Source of the DNA: Gavia stellata
Taxonomy: Eukaryota > Chordata > Aves > Gaviiformes > Gaviidae
DNA length: 64,000 bases
Direction: 5' to 3'
Assembly (NCBI RefSeq): GCF_030936135.1
Contig: NC_082599.1
Location: forward strand, 2,218,847 to 2,282,846
Shown here: in pieces, positions 40,501 through 52,500 of the stretch
How positions within the stretch are numbered: the stretch's first letter is position 1
How the letters are laid out: every line of letters starts with the position of its first letter
Translations under genes and position numbers: made by a program
The notes under the pieces: model-generated
The model's database searches: none
What the model saw: only the letters and a program-made list of their open reading frames with translations
What the model was told of the DNA's origin: nothing

Positions 40501-43500
40501 CAGCGTTTGCAATGAAGAATTTGGGTAACCTGTATTTGCTGAGAGCCCTTGCATTACTTGAGAACACGTTAAATGTGCAGAGAGAATCCAGTTGTGCTGT
40601 TAGTCCAGGAGGAAGGTCCTGGCTTCTCTCATTTTCGCCTTCACATGAATAAACCACAAGACTGCCTGCTGGCAAGGTGGTGCTGTTTTGTTTCTTTTTA
40701 TGTTGTAGCTTGCAGGTTCCTTTTGTACTTTCATGCATATATATACATACATTGTGATCTGGAAAATAATTCAAGTAGGAGACATTATACCAAATGCCTC
40801 TGTTCCTTAAAAAGATCTTTATTTTTACAATTAAGTGGACTTTTCCTAGCTGTAAGTGTACTTTTTCTTTCAATTTGCATTTGTTTTGGGGAAGTAAATT
40901 TTTTAGTGGTGTTCTCCGTTAAACAAAAGTCTTGAAATGAATAAGTAATTAATTAAAATTAAATTTAAAAAAAGAACTGAGAGAGGTCTGGTATTTTTAT
41001 TCATTCATAAATATACTTTTTCTAAGCAGTCTTGCTTCCATATTTTGGTTCACTGATGAGAAGTTTGACTAAAGAAACCTGCTCTTAAATTGGCTTGTAG
41101 CTGTTGCGTTAAGCCTGGTTGTCATTCAGAAAAGCACGTCTTTAATTAGTTAAGTTATTCAGGCTAACAAGGAGGTCTTTGAATTAAATTCTGTGGCTTG
41201 TACTGTATTAAAGGTCAGAAAAGATGTGATAATGTCCTGTTTAGTGCATGACTACAAAAAGAGAGGGGATTTGGGCAAAGAGGGGAGTGTGTCTGATGCA
41301 ACATGAACAGCGCTTTAGTTTCCAGCTCCTGAAAATGCTCTAGAACTGAGGTGTAAGGGGAGAATTAGAAAACAGGTGAAAAAATGAATTAATAATCATG
41401 AGAGCCTTATCTTGGGAAGATGATGTGAGCTTTCCTTATGTGGTTTAGTGGTGATTTGGTTAGTACTTCAGATGAGGTGAATTGCAATCTCAATTGCAGC
41501 TCCGCTGACTACTGGGTAGATCTTCAACATCTATGGGAGAGTCTGGGGCAAATAGCCTTACAGATACTTGTCTTTGCCAGAAGAAACTTCTCTGGAGTGA
41601 CCATTTAGATGAAAACTGGACAAGGACCTGATGGCCTCTATAGTAGCTAGGTGTTTGACAAACAAGGTAGCTAAGTCTCATTGCAGATCTAGTCCTTAGT
41701 TCTTGTGTGCCTCAGTTTCCCATCTCTGAAATGGGGTTGAGCACATTTCACAGGTGTTTTAAGAGGACACATGTTACTAGTCAAATAGGTTGTCTAGGCC
41801 AACTCCTGTGGTCCCAGTGCAGTGATGATATGGTAGGGTCACACATACCAACACGCAGGATTTATTCTTTTGGCTGACAACTTAGAAAATCAGAGGTTAA
41901 CAACCCTTATTACCAATGAACTTCATGTTATGATGTGCCGCGGTGCAGCAAATCATAGGGTTAATGTGAACTTTCAGAAGGGTTGTTAACAAAACACCTT
42001 CATTGCCTTATATCTGAGTGTAGGATCTGACCTGAACTGGCAATAGCCTTTTGATAGAAGCTGAAAACACTTCATTTCTTAAAACAACCTCCTAAAGAGG
42101 CACATCTGATTCCCTGCAGTGCCCTTCCCCTCTCAGCCCATGAAAGTGCTGTTAAAACACAGCCGTAATGGATACTACAGAGTGAATTGGAGCTGGAGCT
42201 GCTCTCCAATTACTTGTCTATTTGTGCAATACAAACCATATTTTAGTCTCTTCCTAATGAAGGATGCTTCCCGCCGTGTCTGGAGTGCTTTGTTTCCCAG
42301 GGGCATCCTATTTAGAAGCCATCTGTGGTGAATAGGATTGTTGTCTGAGCCGGTCTCTTCCAAGCTGTCTTGGCTACTCAGCACCACCCGGCCACACCTC
42401 ATTGAAATTTGTGACAGCCACCCTTCTCCCATAGCGCAGGGACTGGCCATGGGGCATCTAGTCCTCAAAAGCCAGAACTGCTACAGGTGAACTAAGGGAG
42501 AAAGAAAGTCTGGCCAGAGCGGTGCAGTCTTGTAGAGGCATCCGGGACAATCAAAGAAGTTGGAATCTGTAATACTTTACACTGAAAGATCTCCCTTTTT
42601 TTGCTCCTTACAAAGCATCCAGCAACAAAAAAAGAAATTGAAGCTGCTGCGGTAGACAGCAGCCCTGAGGAGAGATCACGGCAGTGGTTTAGGTTCAGAA
42701 AATTTTGTCTAATTAGAAGTGCTGACCCCAGAGATCTAAGTTTACTTCCTGCCTTCGATTCAGTTTTCCTTACTTACTACTGATCCTGGAGTTAACCGCT
42801 AGAGTAGCCTCAATCTGATTCACAGGAGACTCTTCACTAGCAGTAACTTGGCATGATTTTTGCCGTTTTGTGAAGCTCAACTCTCCAAGGGATGGGTCTT
42901 TTCTTCCAGACTTGTGTCTGATGGACAACTGGGAAAGGGAGCCAGATATTAAGAGGAAAACTTATGAGAAAAGGAAATTGTGGGGCTTCTGCTGGAACTG
43001 CATATCTGGCTAAGTCTTAAGTGCACGTCAAGAAGGGAAAGAGAGACAAACAGGGTCATGGTTGGTGTTAGTCCTGCCAGGGTTATACCAGATGGGAGCA
43101 GAGGTGAAGGGTTAGCTGTGAGGATGACCGGAGGTTTAAGGTTGACTGTAGTTGCTACCTTAGACTGTCTTAGGAGCAGGTCCCCAAAAGACCTAAAAAA
43201 GGGCAGGGAGGGGAGCTGCAGCACTGGAGGTTATCATGCACATACTGCCTGCTCAGCTGAGCCTTGCACATTGCCAATAGTCCTTCCTTCCATCTGCCTC
43301 GCTGTGGCACTTGCAGGCCTGTGTTGCACAGAGCAACGCAATGCTCCACGCTTTCTTGACCGTGGCGGAACACTCAGTGTCCGTGGTGGTCTGCTACAAA
43401 GAGTCCGAAGACAAGAGAGAGGCTGTAGCATTACTCTACATCCAAGAAGTGTGTTCCTTCATGAGGGTCTGCTCTGGAGAGACCCATGCTTGTGGGTATA

Positions 43501-46500
43501 TTCCCTGTCTACAGCTGTGGAGAGCAACCCTTTGTGGGTCACTGTACCTGGTCCCGTCTTATGATCTGCCATGGGGTATCTCGTGCACCAGAACCTGATG
43601 ATCTTCAGCAGGTTGTTTTACTTTACAGTTAATGATTATCAGCAATAACCGTATGTATTGTGTCCCCAAAGAATCCAGAATAAATTAAAAAAGAATGCAA
43701 ACTGCAGGTCTGAAGGTGGGGGAACAAGAACCCACCTTCAGCTCCATGGCTTGGAAGTAATGGTACCGGTTTTCTACAGCACGCACAGTTTTTGAGTCCT
43801 GAATGCTGCCCTCTGTGCCTGTCTCCGGCAAGAGTCAGGAGTGGGATGTGTGTTCATTTCTTTGTGTGAATTCCGTATAGGATTGACTCTGCAGCAGCAG
43901 CATAATTGTACTCAGAAGCAGCAAACCAAAGTCAGAGTCTGCTTTGACAGTGTTAGGCTCACAGATGTGTGGGACCAGAGATCCTTGCTGCTTTTGCCTG
44001 CTGAACCTTCCAATGTTAGTCTCTTTGCTCTGCAGATATCAAAGCACTTGATGCATCATCCTTGTTCAACAGAAGCAATATTCCCTGTTCAGAGTAGAGT
44101 AGCTCAGATGGGCAACTAAACAATATTCTCAAGATCATGGCACAAATAAATAGCCCTCTGGGAAACAGAATGGATTGCAGGATCCTCCTCTAACTGCTGC
44201 ACAACTTACTGAGAAACCTTCAGAGAGATGGAATATGGAGTAGGCATTATTTTGATGTTTAAATGTTCTTCAGTCTGAGTCATGAAGGAGTGATTAACAA
44301 ACTGTTGGACTAGTAAAAAGACCGGGAAAATGTAAATTGATGTGCCAACATATCAGGTGATACAGCAATTCTGTGCCTCAACAGGAGGACAGCCTAGGAC
44401 TCTGGATCACTGTAGGAGCATGTGCTTACCATCAGTAGCAGCAAGGCTAGCGACTGGAGCACTTGCTACTAGTTTATGGACAATTCTGGAGGAAGTTGTG
44501 GACGAGGAACAGCATAACCTTAAACAAGGCTGCACTTGCATTGGAAGGAAGAAACAACAAGGTTGGATCAAAATAGTGTGGCCAGCAGGACCAGAGAAGT
44601 GATTGTCCCCCTGTACTTGGCACTGGTGAGGCTGTACCTTGAAACTGTGTTCAGTTTTGGGCCTCTGACTACAGAAAAGACATTGAGGTGCTGGAGCGTG
44701 TCCAGAGAAGGGCGACAAAGCCGGTGAGGGGTCTGGAGCACAAGTCTGATGAGGAGCGGCTGAGGGAGCTGGGGTTGTTCAGTCTGGAGAAGAGGAGGCT
44801 GAGGGGAGACCTCATCGCTCTCTACAGTTACCTGAAAGGGGGTTGTGGTGAGGTGGGTGTTGGTCTCTTCTCCCAAGTGACAAGTGATAGGACAAGAAGA
44901 AATGGCCTCAAGTTGTGCCAGGGGAGGTTTAGGCTGGATATTAGGAAAAATTTCTTCACTGAAAGTGTTACTGAGCACTGGAACAGGCTGCCCAGGGAGG
45001 TGGTTGAGTCACCACCCCTGGGGGTATTTAAAAGATGTGTGAATGAGGCGCTTAGGGACGTGCTTTAGCGCTGGACTTGGCAGTGTTAGTTTAACAGTTG
45101 GACTCGATCTTAAAGGCCTTTTCCAACCTAAATGATTGTATGATTCTATATAATGTTGTTATATAAAAGAGAAACTTATGGCTTAGTTTAGTAGCTGAAC
45201 TTAAATGTAAAGGAGACAGTGATGTAGGTCTTGATAAATATTCCATATAATGTTTATGGAAGACCTGCACTCTCTGGAGCAGCAGCTGGATAACAGGCAG
45301 AGTACAGCACAGTGCCTAAAATAAGATTGGACTACTATGTTTAGGGAAGTGAAACCAACCCCTAGCCAATACCAATGATGAATATTGAGACCAAAGATGG
45401 ACTTTTGGGTGTCTCTTGCAGGATGGTGGAATAGCTCCTTAGCCTCTGACTGCATTGACTATATCTCCCATGGAAGATGAGGCACTCAGACTGCTTGACG
45501 ATGCCAATACTGTAGATACGTATTTTTGTGTCTGAACCTTCAGACTAAATCTCTCCCTCTAGAGAAAATGCATCTACCCTTACTTAGGTGCCTAAAAATG
45601 TGTGGTACAAGTAGTTAAGCCTAAGCTAGTTATTCCAGGGTTATTTATGTCTGAGAGAAAGTGGCACTTATATAGGGCTATTCACCACATTGAGGAAACT
45701 TATCTAGATCTGGTGAATAAATGATTATTTCTCTTCAGTGATTGTTAGTGGAGCCTGCAGTGACTAGCTGAGATTTGGGTGTCCAGTTTCTAGACGCTCA
45801 ATCTAGAGCAGGTAAATCCTGCCCTTGACATCCAATTCTTTGCTTGATCTCTGGGAGTAGGAGCAGGAAAGAGAGACAAGGGGATTTTTGGGATGTCCTA
45901 GGGATCAAGTGGCTCCCTGGCAGGAGCTGGAACAGGGCCTGGTAGCCCATTACTGCCCCATGCTTTGGGTTTCCAATGACTCAGACCCTCTAGGGATGTT
46001 TTGGGGGTGATCTAAAGTAGGAGCCAAGGTTAGACCATGTTCATGATATCCTGGCCTCTCTTTTGCTTTACCACCCACCATGGCAGATTCCCCTAGCTGT
46101 GGGGGCACAACATCTGCTTCCAGTGAAGACTGGACTATGCCAAAGCCTTGGCCACAAAGCCTTGGCCCCCAAGCCCTGCCGGATTGCATGTCCCCAGGTG
46201 TGGCGGAGCCCAGGCATGTCTCCCCCATCCCAGTGTGTCTCAGACTGCGCTGAAGAAAGGATCTGTGTTGTGTGCAGTCATCACCTCTGCATATTCTCCC
46301 AGTGCCCAGCAAGGGCTGGGAGGAGGCAGAAACCACTCTATAAGGAGCTGGATGTAAACTGACATTGGACAGTCATGGCTGTAAAACATCAACTAAACCC
46401 CAAAACACTAAATCATTCCCAGGCAAGTTGCATTTTTAGGTCAGAACAGTTTGACACTGGCTCTTCTAACTAAAAAAAAAAAAAAAAAAAAAGAAAATCA

Positions 46501-49500
46501 TGATTGCTTTGTTTCTGATTCATTTCAGGCAGGCAGAAACTGTCAGCGGTGATGGGGTGGGAAAGCAGAGATATCATCCCCAGTGGAAAAGGAGATAGGA
46601 GTTTTATTCACTTCACTGAGCAGCAGAGAAGAAAAATTGTAAAAGGCACTGCTTTTCAAGGTCTTTTTTTTTTTTTTTTTTAAATGCCCCTTATAATCAG
46701 GCTTGACTGGTGTTGCTGCTTTTCCTGCAGCATGGCTGGACTTTGAAAAACTAACAATGTTTATTCCTAATTGCATTTGATTACATATATCTAAAGGCCA
46801 CAGATGGTGTGGGAGGACTGAGCTTTAAATAAATGCACATGTGCACTCTTTCCCTTCCCCTCCTTCCAAGTAGCAATAATGGGAGCTGGGGTTGTTCAGC
46901 CTGGAGAAGAGGGGGCTGAGGGGAGACCTCATTGCTCTCTACAACTGCCTGAAAGGGGGTTGTGGTGAGGTGGGTGTTGGTCTCTTCTCCCAAGGGACAA
47001 GTGACAGGACAAGAGGAAACGGCCTCAAGTTGCGCCAGGGGAAGTTCAGGCTGGATATTAGGAAAAATTTCCTTAATGAGAGAGTGGTGAGACACTGGAA
47101 CAGGCTGCCCAGGGAGGTGGTGGAGTCACCATCCCTGGAGGTGTTCAAGGAATGTGTGGATGAGGCATTGTGGGACATGGTTTAGTGGGCATGGTGGTGT
47201 TGGGTTGATGGTTGGACTTGATGATCTTACAGGTCTTTTCCAACCTTAGTGATTCTGTGAAGGAGATGGACAATCTGACAATGTAACTCCATGCAGGCAA
47301 AACTTACTTAGTGAGGCCATCAAAATCCTCTGCAGTGGTGGGGAAACCCTGGCAGGGTCCAGATGCAACATTGAAAATACAGTAATGATAACTCATCTGT
47401 GGCTTCATACGTCAGGGGTAAATACATAATGGGATTATATATTTAGGAAAAGACTGATCATAATGAATGAATTTAAGTGTGATAGGTGATAAATCTAGTA
47501 GTGTTAAATTATGGTGTAGACATATCTGTTGCCCTGGTTGTGAGGCGTGCTTGTGCCAGGGCTGCTCCTGGGCTGGCCAAAGGATGTCTCTTGAGGTCTC
47601 AGACCTCCAGCCTCCCTCGTTCCCAATGGGAACCTGATTTTTAGTCATACCTGGACCTGTTCAGCTTAAAGTTGAACCCTGATGCCTCTTTTCATCTGAG
47701 AATGACAGCACTCACCACAACAGCCTCTTTAGCATAGCTGTAGCATTTAGGATAGTTGTTTATTAGCAGAGGCAATAGATTTAGTTATAGATGCAATCTC
47801 TCTGCAAATAACAAAACTGCTCTGAGATAATGTCTAAGTTTTCCCTTAATGTTTATGTGGGTTTGGGTCTTGGAAGGTCCAGTGACTTTGTACCCTTATC
47901 TCCATCCCTCTGTCTTGAGCATGTCTCCTCAGACAGATCATGACAAGGAATTTTCCAGAAAATAGCCTTTGTAATTTTCTGTAATATTTTTAATCCAGCT
48001 GACCTGAAATACTGGTATCGTCCTTAGAGATGCCCTTCTTAAAGCTAACACTTATGTCTCAATTCATCATTTGTGTTGCTTGTGTTACGTCCTCCTGATC
48101 TATTATTTGTTCTTTTTATTGTCAGCTGTTGAGTTAAATCTATGCATCCACATGGGAAATCAACCTCAGGAGTCCGCTATAACTACTCAGTAATTTTACC
48201 TACCTTCATTTGAACTACAGTCACACATGAGTATTTTTCAATTATTGCATACAGCTTCTCATCCATCACATTCACTTGGAGGCTACAAATGAGGGTTACT
48301 GTCCCTCGAGTCCAACAAAATACAGCTAAGTATAATATAAACTGAACTCCACTTAACACCCTCTGTATCAAATATATCATTTGTCTATATGGCAATTTGA
48401 AAGTGGAAGGTCTTGGAAAACATCTGAAAGCCTTTAATTAACCCCTCTTTTTTTCTTTTTTAAATGGCCTTCAATTTATCTTCCAGTGATCTTCTTACCC
48501 TACTCCATCAGGACTTGCTTTTGTTCCACTGAAGCTATTCCTAACTAGTAAAAAAGATTAGTTGGGGTTTTTTTTTACTCCCTACTCTCAAGTCTGTGTT
48601 GCAGCTTTTCCCAGGAGTCCAAGCTAGAATTGATAGGAGACCAGAAGCATCTTTATTTTAATTCCTATCTTGGTAGAGAGAAGGGGAAGCTTTTTCTGGT
48701 CTGATAAAGCTTCTGAAGAGTTTCTTTTATGTGACTTCCTAGGACATAGTTTAATCTCCTGAATAGGAAGCTCCAAACTCCAATTCAGAGACCAAGAGCT
48801 TAATAAAGGTCTGACAGATGCAGAATTTGACTCAATAAAGGGATCATTGACTAAACTAGATGTTATATCCCAAACACCTGATATGCCTTCCCATCTCAGG
48901 GTCCAACCTCACAGCTGGTCCAAGTCTTTTAAGAGCTGACCTGACGCACATTATCCTGATCAGGTTACCCTGATTGTTTTCTCCATAAGGGATGCATTAC
49001 ATCTGGGGCCGGAGCACCCTGTGATAACCCATGAGGCTGATGGGCCTAAACAAGGTGGACCTCCCCTATAAAACAGCGGGAATTGCAAAGGTCCAGTTTT
49101 CAGACCACTATTTATTTTTTATGCTTGTTTTATATCGCCTGATTCCCTCCTTTAGGTACCTGCAGACAGACAGAAAAGTTTGTAACAAAGGAGAAAACTC
49201 AGGTAAATCAAATGAAGGCTGAGAAAAGCCTTGGGATAGGAATGAGAAGATAATTATGTCAATAAGGAACTTAGTAACAAACCATATGGGGATGACTGGG
49301 AAAATATGGTCTATTCCAGCTGGTTTATCAGTCCTTAGTATCAATAAAGTGGCTCAGATAAGCATAGAGATTTCCCTGTGCTTTCCCAAAGCAATGTAGT
49401 GATGGTTTTCCTGTTACACTGCAGAGCAGACTATTCCTCCAGCTGATTACAAAATAGTCATAAAACACTATGGTACTAATTTTCGGCCCTGGCCCAAAAG

Positions 49501-52500
49501 AGGGTCGAATCTAAGAAGTGATGGGGTTTATATTGGCCTTTATAAGAGGAAATTTCTGTTCTAGAGCACTGGAAATGTTGATGTTCCTCCCTCCCTAACT
49601 TGTCCTAATTCTGTTTCCAGAGCGTCCCTTGGGCATGTCGAAGGTCTGATGGACAAAACCAGTAGTAGTATGAACTGTGCTATCCCCTCATCCCTCCTTC
49701 CCTGTGTAAGATGCCTGCTTCTTGAAATGCATACCTTATCCTAGCTGGAGCCCTTGGAGAAATGATAGGGAAGGTGGAAAGCTAAGGAATGGGTCAGTGC
49801 TGTGTGCATTTCATGTAATGGGTATTATTTTATGGGAGCTGAATGCATTGTCTGAGCAGTCCTGTGCAAAGGGAAAAAAGCTAAAGCTGTGCTCTCTTGT
49901 TCTTTAGTCTTCTTGGTGCTAGAGCACTGGTGTGATGCTGGAAAAGAGCCTTTTTCCAGCCTTCTAGGTGTTTATCTAGCACCTGCTGATGTCTGAGCAT
50001 GTAAATGCATTTTAAAGGTCGGGATACGGAGGCACTGAGGGTTGCCTTGGTAGAGCTCCGTGGGTGTGTATCTTCACAAACCTGTACAAACTACAACCGA
50101 GCTTAGGCAAAGGACTCCTGGGGAAGAGTCCACAGCTCCAGGTGAAGTGCAGTAGGTTCCCCTTCAATTCACTGTACAGGAGGGCTCCTGGCACACTGAA
50201 TGGGGCAGTGTCCAGGGCAGCCCACGGAGCTATTTCCAAATTTACCCAGTGCCAGGGTAGCTTGCTAATCCTTGAACAGTTAACTTTCAACCTGGGGGAC
50301 TGAGAAGTCTTCCAAAAGACCTATGAAAGAGGAAAGCTTTTTGTCAATGCAATTAGATTCAATATTCAGAGGCTTTTATTGCCTCTTCACTTCCAAGTGG
50401 AAAGTGTATGTGAAACTGCATATTTGAAAACACTTGAACAAGAGCATCTTCTTGTTTCTTTACTTCTCCTTATTGTGTGTGCGGGTGTTTTGTTTTGTTT
50501 GTTTGCTTGGTTTTATTTTTTTTTTTATCTCACTGAAATGCTCTGATGTTCAGCCCCTTTTACGTTCTCTCTGCTTTGGTGGGCTGGTTTAGCATAAATT
50601 GAATTATTCGGGATAACTACATTGTGTAATTATTTGAAGTAAAAAGTCCTTGCAGAGCTTCGGAGCAGCCTGTAATTCATCTGCTTTTAGAAATACAGAA
50701 ACTGACTGTTAATCTAATCTCATTTTTGGATACCTGGCAGTTAACCTGCCATGCAGCTTCTGTTTCCAGATGAGATTTGCTCCCTCTGACATGCTATAAG
50801 AAGTAGACAAGTTTTCAAGAAAGTCTGGTATAAGTAAAGCCTACCATCAAATTACACATTCTACAACAATTTTCGTAGTTTTGCCATTTATCTTTGTTTT
50901 GCTTTGACACGAGGACAATTCCTGTAAAGTGTGCGTCTGTGACACGTAGTGAAAGGGAACATTTTCCTGGCGGGGTAGATGCCGTGTCTGCACGTCGCCC
51001 TGGGTTCAGCAGAGCATGCTTTGTGAAATGTGCACTGTAAGAGAAAGTTCTGCCTCGCTTGTCACCTTGAGAGCTGCTGTAGGCTGAACAGCTTGGAAAA
51101 ATGTGAAAAATGTCTACAGCAGAGTGTGCCTGAGTTTGTAAAGAAGCTTTAAGTTCCCGTTTGCCTCGCTGGGATGTTATATTGTGGTCAGATAGGATGG
51201 GTTGTAGACTCATTTGAAAATCCTGAATTAAGTAACTTTAAAATGAGACAACTAGAGGGTCAGGGAAGAAGATGGACCATGGGGTGGGGATATGAACTCA
51301 GCACAGTTGTCATTGTCTCTGGCGTGTTGGTGATGAAGCGCTAAAATCTTCAGACCGAAGGTTGCGGAGATCAGACCTGCCTCGGTGCGAGGCCAGGTGA
51401 GGGGCAGGGCAGCCAGGGGTACAAAGTTTTAAAATGGTGAAAAAAATCTTTTCTTATGCCAGCCCATCACAGCTATGCCTGCACAGATGCATTTTCGAGC
51501 AATTTAGCTAAACCCAGAAATCTGAGCAAAGCAAGCTCTGCTGCAAGAACACATTGGCACCACAGCATTGGGGCTCTGACCCCAGACCAACACAGCAGCT
51601 GCCTCTAACATGGCTCAGGCCTGAGGAAAAGCGATGAAGAGGTTGAAAATGGCTGGGCTGCAAAATTTTTGGCAGCTGTAATTCTGTGGGGGTTGTTCTT
51701 CCAGGCAGGATTCTCACTTCTGAAGCTCCTGGCAGTAAGTTATAACTGCTGCCAGGGCATAGTCCTGGGTTGTGAAGCTGCTCTTCCCTCATAGTTCATC
51801 CCAGCCTTGCTGCAGGGAGCTGGGGCCATGGGAGCATGTAATCATCCTCGGGGAAAAGCTCTGAAATGTTTGGGCTGCATTTTTCTTCCTCTGCCTTCCC
51901 TCATTTCCTCTAGTTCAGCCAAAATGTTAACTTTTGAGGTGATGTTCCTCACCCACAACTCAGTTTCAGAGCTTTCCCCCGAGGATGACTACATGTTCCC
52001 ATGGCCCTAGCTCCTACAGCAAGGCTGGGATGAACGTTTAACTTGGGCAGGTACATCAGGATCACCTGGATCACGCCTGGTCCTTCTCTTCTTTCCCTGA
52101 GCCTTTGATGTGGGGCACTTGTTGGACACACAGGATCACCTGGATCACTCCTGGTCCTTCTCTTCTTTCCCTGAGCCTTTGATGTGGGGCACTTGTTGGA
52201 CACACAGTACTGAGCTAGAAAATGCTGGGCTGTGACTTTGGCCCTCTGCACTGTGTCAAGCCCTCTTTGCGGCTTAAAGCAGCCCTTGAGTGCTGACTGT
52301 CCTCAGCAGCAACTATTGGCATTTTAAAAGCACCTTCCTTCTACTGCTGGGCCTGCAGAAAGCAACAAGCATCTCCCAAAGAAGCCTCTAACTCCTTGGA
52401 ACCACCTTAAATTCCCTGCTGTCTGCCCTACCTGTCCTCCTGGGGAAAAAAACCCACGATTTCGGGACAGCCCTGACCATCCCCCCCCCCAGTCTGTAAA

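Noticed and set aside
42980..43564. Longest uninterrupted frame in the window, 194 codons on the plus strand
   Set aside because: It overlaps open frames on both strands, has no recognisable domain or repeat structure, no convincing splice partners, and an amino-acid mix typical of chance frames.
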